Positions 1 to 8,503 of a DNA stretch of 64,000 nt are shown here, in pieces (position 1 is the first letter of the stretch; every line of letters begins with the position of its first letter). The translations under genes were made by a program, and so were the position numbers. The notes beneath the pieces are model-generated. The model was given only the letters and a program-made list of their open reading frames with translations, was not told where the DNA came from and made no database searches. The stretch spans positions 1-64,000 of the forward strand of contig NZ_AUIF01000029.1 in assembly GCF_000423565.1 (NCBI RefSeq). Direction: 5' to 3'. The DNA comes from Runella zeae DSM 19591 (GTDB taxonomy: Bacteria; Bacteroidota; Bacteroidia; Cytophagales; Spirosomataceae).

Positions 1-488
1 TAGCAGGTTAGATAACCATTGATCACCCCGCCGATACTACTTGTATTTAGTACATACAATGAGGTGAACAAGGTCATGGGTCCAAAACCACTTTTGATCC
101 ACAATATCTCTTGCAAACCCCAATCAAAAACACCTGCAAAATATTCTTCTCCTTGCATATACTCCACACTAGAAGTATTATCTAAAAAGGGATTAGAAAA
201 ACTAATAGATAGGCCATCATAGACACAGGGTTCAAAGGTTTTTGTTTCCCAATCTACAAAGTGAGTATAGGGAGTCCCGTTAACTCTTTTGTCGGTCATT
301 AATCGGGTACCAACTTTTTTAAGCGAATTACAAAATTTGAAATCCATTTGGCTTTTCAACTCTAAAGTCTGTAAATCGTAAACATACAAGACTTGTTCTT
401 CGGTGGCATTCACATAAAAATGCTCCTCATCCACTACCCAATACTGATGGTCGGTAGAAGGTAAGACTTTTAACAGTTTGTAGCTCAT
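1..488 (-). CDS. Hypothetical protein, 3' part outside window
   Basis: An open reading frame runs from an ATG at 488 leftwards off the window edge without a stop (about 162 codons). It begins MSYKLLKVLPSTDHQYW and is rich in aromatic and acidic residues with short alternating hydrophobic stretches, as in a beta-sheet or propeller-like protein. It mentions none of the motifs I can name. There is no signal peptide. It looks like a DKNYY-type or WD/propeller-like soluble protein, but that is only an impression. The reading frame and the intergenic gap with a terminator to the right support a real gene. The function is unknown. Confidence 0.7.
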   Translation of the reverse strand, partial: MSYKLLKVLPSTDHQYWVVDEEHFYVNATEEQVLYVYDLQTLELKSQMDFKFCNSLKKVGTRLMTDKRVNGTPYTHFVDWETKTFEPCVYDGLSISFSNPFLDNTSSVEYMQGEEYFAGVFDWGLQEILWIKSGFGPMTLFTSLYVLNTSSIGGVINGYLTC

Positions 489-606
489 TTGGCAAAAAAT
501 AACAAAAGGATGTCAAATTAATGACCGATTTAACAAAGAATTACATGATTTCAAATAATCTTGTTTGCTTATTAAGCGAATGTTTGACTCTATAGTGTAC
601 TACAGC

Positions 607-640
607 AAAAATCCCCTTCAAGATTTGAAGGGGATTTTTG
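607..640 (-). terminator. Rho-independent terminator
   Basis: A perfect 11-bp stem (611-621 with 625-635, loop GAT) is flanked by A-runs on the left and T-runs on the right, so it can end transcription in both directions. It lies just downstream of the DinB gene that ends at 657 on the minus strand. Confidence 0.85.
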
Positions 641-656
641 CTAGCAGTTGTTTCTC

Positions 657-1184
657 TCAACCCTGTACCAACGGGAAATAACGTTCGCGAAGTACCCTAA
701 GATGATGAATCGGATGTCCTATCAATACAAAACCCAAGGCCAAAGGAGAGATACGTTGGTTGAAACTAATGCCTTCACGATGAAGCATCTCGTCGTTAAA
801 ACTCTTGAAAAGAGCGAGGGTTGAGCGACGCACTACGGCAAATTCGTCCAACAAATCGTCGATGCTACGCTGAGAAGCGGTGGTATTGGCACCAAAAAGG
901 TCTTCATCATAACCCGGAAGAGCGGTTTGGTCGTTTCGCGCAAAACGCATCGCTCTATACGACATGATGCGCTCATTATCAATCAAATGCTGCAAAATAT
1001 CCTTGGCAGTCCATTTGCCCGGTGCATACACTTGGTCGCCAAGGGCAATAAGTACCTGCTTGACCGAAGGGGTTTCGAAAAGCGAGGCCGTTTGTTCCAA
1101 GCCGTCGATAACATCAATATCATCTACCAACAAAATATAACGGTCAAAAAACTGCGGCATATGCCGAATACCGGAGCGTTTCAT
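657..1184 (-). CDS. DinB/YfiT-family putative metal-dependent protein
   Basis: A 175-residue protein of the DinB superfamily: a four-helix bundle with a three-histidine metal site. Candidate ligands are H66 (HLIDNE) and H157/H161 in HPIHHLRVL near the C-terminus, the usual spacing. Family members include thiol-dependent transferases (bacillithiol or mycothiol enzymes) and DNA-damage-induced proteins of unknown activity, so no substrate can be given. It is cytoplasmic, with no signal peptide or membrane segment. It starts 12 nt after the stop of the PNPOx-like gene upstream on the same strand, so the two are probably co-transcribed and end at the terminator at 607-640. The family is clear; the function is not. 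Confidence 0.85.
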   Translation of the reverse strand: MKRSGIRHMPQFFDRYILLVDDIDVIDGLEQTASLFETPSVKQVLIALGDQVYAPGKWTAKDILQHLIDNERIMSYRAMRFARNDQTALPGYDEDLFGANTTASQRSIDDLLDEFAVVRRSTLALFKSFNDEMLHREGISFNQRISPLALGFVLIGHPIHHLRVLRERYFPLVQG

Positions 1185-1196
1185 GGAAATAGGGGG

Positions 1197-1841
1197 TTAA
1201 ATTGAAATTTCAATGGGAATCAAATGCGCAGGCAAAGGTAACGACAGACTGCTATCATCGGCAAGGGGAGCTTCGCGAATAGTGCGCAACGGAATCAATC
1301 CCGACCATATCGGCAGTGCTTTGTCTTCAGCTTCGTCGTTGGGCATACCCGTACGATACTTGGCCGATGCCTCTTCTATTTTAAAAGCTAAAACGGTTGT
1401 TTTTCTTACTTCGCTTTCGGTCATGGGTCGCAAATAATCCCAACTATTGGGTACTATTTTTTCCGTAATCCATTTCAAAGCCTCTGCTTTGGGATGGTAA
1501 GCTTCTACTTTTTCGGCGCTCGAAAACATAATCACCGAGCGGTAATTGACCGAATGAGAAAAAGCAGACTTTGCCACCACAAGGGCGTCGGTAAGCATTA
1601 CCGAAATACACACGGGTGCACCATTTTCGATAGAACGTATAAAATGACTACCTACCGAACCGTGGATATACACATAATTGCCATAACGCGCAAAAGCCGT
1701 CGGAATCGCGAACGGCTGACCGTCAATAACACAACTTATGGTACAAAACAAAGCTTCGTCTAAAATCGCGTAAATAGCTTCTTCATCGTGCCGCGTGCGT
1801 TTGGCCAAGCGGCTAGGAGTAGTTTTGGAAGTGGGCTGCAT
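1197..1841 (-). CDS. Pyridoxamine 5'-phosphate oxidase-like flavoprotein
   Basis: About 214 residues from the preferred ATG at 1841 (MQPTSKTTPS). The protein has the split-barrel FMN-binding fold of the PNPOx-like family related to NimA/5-nitroimidazole reductase: an N-terminal helix with RHDEEAIYAILDEA, then FCTISCVIDGQPFAIPTAFARYG and YIHGSVGSHF. Such proteins bind flavin and often reduce small substrates. A longer frame opens at 1919, but a TAnnTTTG promoter box at 1875-1882 would then lie inside the gene and the added residues are unlike the family. It is divergent from a MocR/PdxR-type regulator at 1946, an arrangement typical of a regulator and its target. DinB follows 12 nt downstream. 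Confidence 0.85.
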   Translation of the reverse strand: MQPTSKTTPSRLAKRTRHDEEAIYAILDEALFCTISCVIDGQPFAIPTAFARYGNYVYIHGSVGSHFIRSIENGAPVCISVMLTDALVVAKSAFSHSVNYRSVIMFSSAEKVEAYHPKAEALKWITEKIVPNSWDYLRPMTESEVRKTTVLAFKIEEASAKYRTGMPNDEAEDKALPIWSGLIPLRTIREAPLADDSSLSLPLPAHLIPIEISI

Positions 1842-1874
1842 GGGTTGAAAAAATGAATGTTGTTGATTTTGATA

Positions 1875-1882
1875 CAAAATTA
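1875..1882 (-). promoter_or_regulatory. Bacteroidota -7 box (TAATTTTG) for the PNPOx-like gene
   Basis: On the minus strand TAATTTTG fits the TAnnTTTG consensus 33 nt before the ATG at 1841. No TTG is seen at the ideal -33 distance. It decides the start codon choice for the gene it precedes. Confidence 0.5.
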
Positions 1883-1945
1883 TACCTTTACTGGATTGCT
1901 TGAAGTGTCCACTTTTCATAAATCTAATAGTCCACTTTACCGCCT

Positions 1946-3412
1946 ATGGTAGCTTACCAATCCCTCCTTCGCATTGACAAAACCGCCAAGCAAGCCGCCT
2001 ATCTACAACTTGCCAATCAGCTCATGGGGCTCATCAGAGGGGGAGAACTGCGGGCAGGCCAAAAGCTACTAGGTTCGCGACAAATGGCCGCGCTATTGAA
2101 TATCCACCGACAAACCGTCGTTGAGGCTTACGACGAGCTACTGATACAAGGATGGCTCGAAACCCGCACGGGAAGTGGTACGTATGTGGTAGAAAATTTA
2201 CCAGAAATCAACCCAACACCTTTAGAAAAACATCAAAATCAGAACAGCAATCCCGCCAAAACGGCAGGATTCAAGATAGAAAATGCACCTCATTTGGCTC
2301 GTGGCGTATTGGGGGCTTCGCCTCACCTCCACCTCGACGATGGCTTCCCTGACCCACGTTTAGCGCCCTTAGCCGAACTGTCACGGGCGTATCGCTCCCA
2401 ACTTCTACACGGCAATCCTTATGTAAAACTGGGCTACAATGATACCAAAGGCTCGGCATGGCTGCGGCGAGAGCTATCGGCTTATCTCAACGAAACCCGT
2501 GGCCTCAAAACCACCGCCGACAATATCCTCATCACCCGTGGAACCGTGATGGGGCTTTATCTAGCAAGTACAGGTTTGCTCAAAAAAGGCGACAAAGTCG
2601 TAGTAGGCGAATTGAGCTGGGGAGGGGCCAACATGAGTTTTTTACAAGCAGGAGCCGAGCTCATCAAAATCCCCGTAGATACCCACGGCTTGGTCATCGA
2701 AGCCCTCGAAAAGCTCTGCCAACAGCAGCCCATTCGGATGGTATATGTGACTTCGCATCACCACTACCCTACTACTGTGGCGCTACGCGCCGACCGTCGG
2801 CTTCAACTGCTGCGTTTGGCCGAAGCGTATCGGTTTATTGTGTTTGAAGATGATTACGACTACGATTTCCATTATTTAAGTCAACCACTTCTCCCCTTGG
2901 CAAGTGCCGACCGCCAAGGGATGGTGTTGTACTGTGGTTCTTTTACAAAAGCGATTTCGCCCGCTTTTCGAGTAGGTTATCTGGTAGGTTCCGAAAATGC
3001 AATTCATCATTTGTCTCAACTGAGACGCATCATCGACCGGCAAGGCGATTTGATGCTCGAAAACTCCTTTGCCGAATTGCTCCAAAACGGAGTCATTCAG
3101 CGACATCTCCGCAAGTCTCTTCGCGAATACCGCACCCGACGCGACGCATTTTGTGAGTTGCTTTCGACTCATTTAAGCTCCTATCTCCAATTTCAAATCC
3201 CCGACGGAGGTATGGCCGTTTGGACACGTTTCGACGCAAGTATCGACCTAGAAATGCTCGCTACTGAAGCCCTCAAAAAAGGTTTGTTTTTTGCAGATGG
3301 TAAATTTCACGCTCCTTTGACGCATCATACCCGTTTGGGTTTTGCCTCTTCTACTGTTTCAGAATTAGAGGAATGTGTGGAGACACTGAAACGATGCATC
3401 TTATCCCAGTAA
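1946..3412 (+). CDS. MocR/GntR-family regulator with PLP aminotransferase domain
   Basis: A 488-residue MocR-type transcription factor. Residues about 10-85 form the GntR winged helix (LQLANQLMGLIRGGELRAGQKLLGSRQMAALL, ending GWLETRTGSGTYV). After a linker, residues about 125-485 form a fold-type I aminotransferase domain with the PLP lysine K335 in GSFTKAISPAFRVGY and the cofactor aspartate in FEDDYDYDF. Family members sense PLP, GABA or related amines and control vitamin B6 or amino-acid genes. It is divergent from the PNPOx-like flavoprotein (104 nt between the two starts), so that gene is the probable target; a PdxR-like role is inferred. The ATG at 1946 gives a normal N-terminus. Confidence 0.92.
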   Translation: MVAYQSLLRIDKTAKQAAYLQLANQLMGLIRGGELRAGQKLLGSRQMAALLNIHRQTVVEAYDELLIQGWLETRTGSGTYVVENLPEINPTPLEKHQNQNSNPAKTAGFKIENAPHLARGVLGASPHLHLDDGFPDPRLAPLAELSRAYRSQLLHGNPYVKLGYNDTKGSAWLRRELSAYLNETRGLKTTADNILITRGTVMGLYLASTGLLKKGDKVVVGELSWGGANMSFLQAGAELIKIPVDTHGLVIEALEKLCQQQPIRMVYVTSHHHYPTTVALRADRRLQLLRLAEAYRFIVFEDDYDYDFHYLSQPLLPLASADRQGMVLYCGSFTKAISPAFRVGYLVGSENAIHHLSQLRRIIDRQGDLMLENSFAELLQNGVIQRHLRKSLREYRTRRDAFCELLSTHLSSYLQFQIPDGGMAVWTRFDASIDLEMLATEALKKGLFFADGKFHAPLTHHTRLGFASSTVSELEECVETLKRCILSQ

Positions 3413-3494
3413 GCACATATTACCACATGAACTTTGGGTAATGATTGGAAATTTCAAACTTTTCTTGAAAATTGTGCCATAATCTTTTATTCAA

Positions 3495-4079
3495 ATGGAC
3501 ATCCAAGCCGTAGAAAATTACATCGTAGAAAAGCTACAAAAAAACCTGTCACCTACCCTGACTTATCACGGCTTTCATCATACGCTTGATGTAGTAAACG
3601 CTGCTCTTGAAATTGCAAAAGCGGAAAGAATTGAAGATGAAGAATCCTTGGTATTACTGAAAACTGCGGCGTTTTACCATGATTTGGGGTTTATTACTAC
3701 TTATCGAGGCCATGAAGAGGAAGGCTGCCGTATTGCCCACCTTACCTTACCCGCTTTTGGGTATTCGCTAGCACAAATCGAAAAAATTTGTGGGATGATT
3801 ATGGCTACCAAAATTCCTCAAAACCCACAAAATCATCTTGAACAAATCATCGCCGATGCAGACCTAGACTATCTCGGTCGTGATGATTTTTGGCCCATCG
3901 CCCACTCTCTTTACGAAGAACTCCGCCAGCGTGAAATGATTACCAATCTTGAAGCTTGGAATCAAATCCAAGTTAAGTTTTTGTCGTCGCATCAATATTG
4001 GACAGCCACTGCCCAACGTTGGCGCAAACCCCAAAAACAACAATACCTAGATCAACTAAATGAGATGATAAGGCAATGA
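3495..4079 (+). CDS. HD-domain phosphohydrolase
   Basis: A 194-residue cytoplasmic HD-superfamily metal-dependent phosphohydrolase. The metal-binding pattern is complete: H25/H28 in YHGFHHTLDVV, the HD doublet H62-D63 in AFYHDLGF, a following HEEEG, and a distal aspartate in DADLDYLG. Related stand-alone HD proteins act on nucleotides or signalling nucleotides, but no substrate-specific feature is visible here. The 3' end overlaps the 3' end of the convergent sensor kinase gene by 24 bp (4056-4079), so the two transcripts are antisense at their ends and no terminator separates them. Confidence 0.88.
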   Translation: MDIQAVENYIVEKLQKNLSPTLTYHGFHHTLDVVNAALEIAKAERIEDEESLVLLKTAAFYHDLGFITTYRGHEEEGCRIAHLTLPAFGYSLAQIEKICGMIMATKIPQNPQNHLEQIIADADLDYLGRDDFWPIAHSLYEELRQREMITNLEAWNQIQVKFLSSHQYWTATAQRWRKPQKQQYLDQLNEMIRQ

Positions 4080-6248
4080 AATAATGAATTCTGTACCTTC
4101 GCCTTCTTTACTTTCCATTAAAAAAGTGCCGTTATGCCCTTTCGTAACAATATCATAGCTCAACGACAACCCTAACCCTGTGCCTTCACCAGTGGGTTTG
4201 GTGGTAAAAAAGGGCTGAAAAATCTTCGTTTTTATAGCATCAGGGATGCCCATTCCATTGTCTTTGACCCGAATTTCGGCCCACGTTCCTTGCTTGCCGT
4301 CTTGCCGATGACGCGTCGAAACCGTCACTAAAGGCTGATAGTTAGGCATTTTTAGGCGTTCTTTTTCATGAACAGCATAAAAGGCATTGTTGAGAAGGTT
4401 GAGCAGTACTCGCCCAATTTCTTGGGGCATCACTTTCAATTTAGGTAGCTTCTCGTCAAACTCCCCCTTAAACTCGGCATTGAAGGTCTTGTCTTTGGCT
4501 CGTAATCCATGATAACTCAGGCGGAGGTATTCGTCGGCGAGCGCGTTGAGGTCGGTAAGCTGCATCTCGCCGGTATTGTTGCGTGAGTGCTCCAACATTC
4601 CTTTCACGATACTACTCGCACGCTTTCCGTGATGGTTAATTTTTTGTTGATTTTGGGTCAAATCACCCGCTAATTCTTTCAGCAAATCTTTGTCTAAAGG
4701 CTCGCGGTCGAGCTCCTCGGCGAGTTCTTGGGCGAGTTCCATGCTGACCTCCGAAAAATTATTCACAAAATTGAGCGGATTCTGGATTTCGTGGGCAATC
4801 CCAGCGGTAAGCTCTCCTAAACTTGCCATTTTTTCCTTCTGAATGAGCTGATTTTGAGTCGCTTTCAATTCTTCCAAAGATTGCTCCAACTGTGCCGTTC
4901 GTTCTTTTACTTGCCACTCCAAGGTTTCGTTTTGAGCTGCCAAAAGCTGTTGCTTTTCTTGCTCTTGCCGCAGGTTTTGCTTACTGAGTTCATTGTTTTC
5001 TTGAAGTTTTTCGATGAGTTCTTTATTGGTTTTCGAAAAGCTAATCGCCAAATACAACGAAATCGACAAAGGCACACACAATACCGCAATTTGGTAAGTA
5101 ATAACCCCCCCCAATCCACTCTCAATCATTGGGCTGAAGCCATAGTTTTTGAGCAAAATATCTACGTAAAAAACCAGAAACATCACCAACGACACTCCCA
5201 TCCCAATCATAATAAGCCTTGCACCGGGCAAATGCCGCCGCAAAGCCAAGGCCGTCACTCTGATTACTTCGGCAGTCATGAGGAGTTCGGTACCTAGCTC
5301 AGCCCATACCGAACCCAACGAGTAAGGAGTGAAGAGTGAAATAACAACCAATATGCCAAACACCACTATCATCCAATAAAGTACTCCCGTAGGCTGATGG
5401 TAGATTTCATAAATAGCCCGTATCAAAAACAAGTACGCAATAGGAAATGCGATTGTTTGCACAAATTCGGCCAGAAAATACTCCGTCAAGTTTTCGAAAT
5501 AATCTAACGTAAGCGGGATACACAAAAACGCAATTCCCAACCACAAGGTAGTCAGTGAAAAATAGAGATTGGCGCGCTGCGTACGATACAACGAGAAAAA
5601 CGACAAATGCAAAAAGGTAAGAATAAAAAATACCCCTACCTGAAACCACCCGTAATAAGTCTGCTGACGTATGGCTCGGCTAATGGTACTTGCATGTTCG
5701 GTAGCGACAACGGTAGCTTTAAAACAGTGGCTTTGGTTGAAGCCTACACGATTGTAAAAAGGGTTTTGCTCATAAGCCACCCGAATTGAAATCTGAACAT
5801 AAGGATAACTTACCGAATAAGGCAAGCCAATATTGTAATGGTTAAACAAATTGACAGCTTTCACTTGCTCTGGATTAGTGCTGACAACGCCGATTTTACG
5901 CGCCAAAAGTCCGTTTATGTATATCTCCGACGCTACGCTTTGGCTGATTTGTAAGGTACTGAGCTGCTGCGCTACCAACGGCGAAAACTCTAAGGTAGCC
6001 CTAAACCAGCCTATTCCTTTGGTAGTAAGATTAGGGATATTGGCAAGGTCTTGGGTAGGATTCACTTCTTTCCAGGCGCTATCGTCAAATTCGGGATTGG
6101 CCCATTCGGGACTATCGCCTGCGCTCCATCGCCAGTTTTTTTCAAGGACTAACCCCTTCAAGGGAATAGAGTCAATACCAATGATACTCTGCCCCCAAAC
6201 TTGACTGACGTATAAAAGCAAAACGATGAATAGACCGAATTTTTTCAT
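4056..6248 (-). CDS. 7TM sensor histidine kinase (third gene of kinase operon)
   Basis: A 730-residue membrane kinase. A signal peptide (ends QVWGQ) is followed by a periplasmic beta-sandwich domain (about 25-185, starting LKGLVLEKNWRWSAGD) of the 7TMR-DISM extracellular or sugar-binding-like type, then about seven transmembrane helices (about 200-405). A coiled coil leads to HisKA with the phospho-histidine in GELTAGIAHEIQNPLNF (codon 4791-4793), and an HATPase domain with DNGMGIPD and GTGLGLSLSYDIVTKG. The kinase core is nearly the same as in the two upstream paralogues. It is last in an operon of three kinases, 32 nt after its neighbour. No response regulator is adjacent, so the partner is unknown. 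It probably senses a periplasmic ligand; that is inference. Confidence 0.92.
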   Translation of the reverse strand: MKKFGLFIVLLLYVSQVWGQSIIGIDSIPLKGLVLEKNWRWSAGDSPEWANPEFDDSAWKEVNPTQDLANIPNLTTKGIGWFRATLEFSPLVAQQLSTLQISQSVASEIYINGLLARKIGVVSTNPEQVKAVNLFNHYNIGLPYSVSYPYVQISIRVAYEQNPFYNRVGFNQSHCFKATVVATEHASTISRAIRQQTYYGWFQVGVFFILTFLHLSFFSLYRTQRANLYFSLTTLWLGIAFLCIPLTLDYFENLTEYFLAEFVQTIAFPIAYLFLIRAIYEIYHQPTGVLYWMIVVFGILVVISLFTPYSLGSVWAELGTELLMTAEVIRVTALALRRHLPGARLIMIGMGVSLVMFLVFYVDILLKNYGFSPMIESGLGGVITYQIAVLCVPLSISLYLAISFSKTNKELIEKLQENNELSKQNLRQEQEKQQLLAAQNETLEWQVKERTAQLEQSLEELKATQNQLIQKEKMASLGELTAGIAHEIQNPLNFVNNFSEVSMELAQELAEELDREPLDKDLLKELAGDLTQNQQKINHHGKRASSIVKGMLEHSRNNTGEMQLTDLNALADEYLRLSYHGLRAKDKTFNAEFKGEFDEKLPKLKVMPQEIGRVLLNLLNNAFYAVHEKERLKMPNYQPLVTVSTRHRQDGKQGTWAEIRVKDNGMGIPDAIKTKIFQPFFTTKPTGEGTGLGLSLSYDIVTKGHNGTFLMESKEGEGTEFIISLPYHLI

Positions 6249-6280
6249 TTTAGAAGGCTGTTTTGACGTATGTTAGTCCA

Positions 6281-8485
6281 TTATGATACTGGTAACCTAA
6301 AGATAAATTCAGTACCTTCTCCGGCTTGAGATTCTACCGACATTTCTCCGCTATGCCCTTTGGTCACAATATCGTACGCAAGGCTCAGGCCTAGCCCGGT
6401 GCCTTGGCCGGTAGGTTTGGTTGTAAAAAATGGCTGGAAGATTTTATTCTTTACAGTATCAGGAATTCCCGTACCGTTGTCTTTGACCCGGACCTCTATC
6501 CACTGCTCATCCTCCGCATTTCTCACCAGCTGCGTAGATACTTCTACCAATGGTTTGTAAGAAGGTAATTTTTGCAGGGCTTTCTGATGTACAGCATAAA
6601 AAGCGTTGTTGGTTAGATTCAATATCACCCGTCCTATATCTTGTCCTACTACTTCTATTTTGGGAATCAAAGGGTCTAAATTGGCTTTAAAGTCCGAATT
6701 AAAAGTTTTGTCTTTGGCTCTCATTCCATGATAAGCCAACCGAAGATATTCGTCGGTCAAGTTGTTCAAATCGGTCATTTCTTTGGTACCAGAATGATTC
6801 CGCGAATGCTCTAACATCCCTTTGACGATGCTACTTGCTCGTTTGCCGTGATGGTTGATTTTTTCCAAATTTTGCACCAAATCCCCAAAAATTTCTTCTT
6901 CTAGAGAATCTTCTTCTATGGCAATGTTGATTTTACGTTTTTCTTCCTGCAACTCCTCCAGCAACTCTATACTAAGCTCAGAAAAGTTATTAACAAAATT
7001 CAAAGGATTCTGGATTTCGTGCGCAATACCCGCTGTCAATTCACCCAAAGAGGCCAATTTTTCTGACTGTATCAATTGTGCCTGCGTCGCTTTTAGCTCT
7101 TCCAACGACTCGTGTAATTCGGCCGTACGCTCCGCTACTTGTCGTTCAAGTATTTCGTTTTGAGCCGCCAATATTTGCTGTTTTTCTTGCTCATGAGCCA
7201 AGTTTTGGGCGGAGAGTTTTTCTACTTCTTGAAGTTTTTTGCGCAGTGCTTGGTGGGTGCGAGAGTATTCCTTTACCAACGAAAATGACAACCCAACTGG
7301 AATACTAAAAAACATGAGTACCCAAAGTACGATTGCTATGATGATTATCATTTGAAAGCCTGAGCTTTTGGCGTAGTTATAATTATCGACCATCATGCTA
7401 CCAGCTATCACAATCATGATAGCCAATGCAAAAAAAGCAGCGCCTATTATTAGCGAATAAATGGGTACTTTGGCATTGGGATCTCTACGCCTGTCGGCTA
7501 GGAGACTCACCCTTATAAAATCCACAAAAATCAGTAAAGGGGCAAGCCATACTTGTACGGCAATGGGCATCTCATAACCAAATATCAGGCATATCAAGCT
7601 CCCTACTATCAGCCCTAGTTGTAGGAAAAAAAACACCCTAAAAGGCTGGCTTAGGTACAAATAAAGCGATGTATTAATTAGTATAAACCCAGCATATACT
7701 GCTATCAGCTCCACAAGTTGATAAACTTGTCTTAAAGAGGAGTTTGATTGATGCTGTTCGAGATTTTCCAGTAAAAACGCAAGGGCAAAAGTCAACATCG
7801 TAAAACCCAAGCTAAGACTTACCTTGCGGGCACGATTAGAGGCATAAAAAGAAAAATGGAGAACGGCAAACACCAAGAAAATCCCCATCGCCAAATAAAA
7901 TATCTCTGACTTGCGTATGCCGCTGTTGTACACAATCTCCCCGATATTGCTTACTTGGTCAAACCTAAGCTCGAAAGTCTCTTGATTGGTACCAGGATAG
8001 TAGAAGTTAGATTTGGTGTAAGAAAACCTCACCGCAATCACGTGAAGATTGGTATCGGGCAGGCTAAAAGGGATAAACTTCTCTACCGAATGTGTCACTT
8101 CTTTTTTGGAATCAATACTGACTACTCCTAATTTTTTCAGGAGTTTGCCATCTATATATATCTCCGACGCTCCTACCTGATCGATACTCAGTGCCAAAGG
8201 CTTATTAACGAGCGCCTGTGTAATCTTGATAGGACGCCTAAACCAGGCGATTTGGGCCTCTCTGAGGGAAGGTAGTTTGTGAATAGATGTGGTAGGAGAA
8301 AAAGCCTCCCAAGTAGAATCAACCAAGGCGAGGTTTGCCCAAGCGGGATTGTCGCCACCGTGCCACTTCCAATGTTTTGATAAAGTGGTACCAGAGCTCT
8401 CTGATTCATCCAATGGTTCTAACTTTTTTTGTGCCCAGCTACCAAAGCTGCACAAAACCACTAAAAGTAAAATAAAATACTTCAT
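6281..8485 (-). CDS. 7TM sensor histidine kinase (second gene of kinase operon)
   Basis: A 734-residue paralogue of the kinase at 4056-6248 with the same plan: signal peptide ending FGSWAQ, a periplasmic beta-sandwich domain (KHWKWHGGDNPAWANL near the start), about seven membrane helices, a coiled coil, HisKA (GELTAGIAHEIQNPLNF, His codon 7019-7021) and a complete HATPase domain (DNGTGIPD, GTGLGLSLAYDIVTKG). The sensor halves of the two proteins align in outline but have diverged strongly, while the kinase halves are close to identical over long stretches. A variable acidic insert lies between the two HisKA helices (EEKRKINIAIEEDSLEEE). It starts 18 nt after the first kinase of the operon. 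It probably arose by tandem duplication. Confidence 0.92.
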   Translation of the reverse strand: MKYFILLLVVLCSFGSWAQKKLEPLDESESSGTTLSKHWKWHGGDNPAWANLALVDSTWEAFSPTTSIHKLPSLREAQIAWFRRPIKITQALVNKPLALSIDQVGASEIYIDGKLLKKLGVVSIDSKKEVTHSVEKFIPFSLPDTNLHVIAVRFSYTKSNFYYPGTNQETFELRFDQVSNIGEIVYNSGIRKSEIFYLAMGIFLVFAVLHFSFYASNRARKVSLSLGFTMLTFALAFLLENLEQHQSNSSLRQVYQLVELIAVYAGFILINTSLYLYLSQPFRVFFFLQLGLIVGSLICLIFGYEMPIAVQVWLAPLLIFVDFIRVSLLADRRRDPNAKVPIYSLIIGAAFFALAIMIVIAGSMMVDNYNYAKSSGFQMIIIIAIVLWVLMFFSIPVGLSFSLVKEYSRTHQALRKKLQEVEKLSAQNLAHEQEKQQILAAQNEILERQVAERTAELHESLEELKATQAQLIQSEKLASLGELTAGIAHEIQNPLNFVNNFSELSIELLEELQEEKRKINIAIEEDSLEEEIFGDLVQNLEKINHHGKRASSIVKGMLEHSRNHSGTKEMTDLNNLTDEYLRLAYHGMRAKDKTFNSDFKANLDPLIPKIEVVGQDIGRVILNLTNNAFYAVHQKALQKLPSYKPLVEVSTQLVRNAEDEQWIEVRVKDNGTGIPDTVKNKIFQPFFTTKPTGQGTGLGLSLAYDIVTKGHSGEMSVESQAGEGTEFIFRLPVS

Positions 8486-8503
8486 GCAATAATGTTTTAA
8501 AAA

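Noticed and set aside
1842-1919. Longer N-terminus of the PNPOx-like gene
   Set aside because: The added residues cross a TAnnTTTG box and do not resemble the family.
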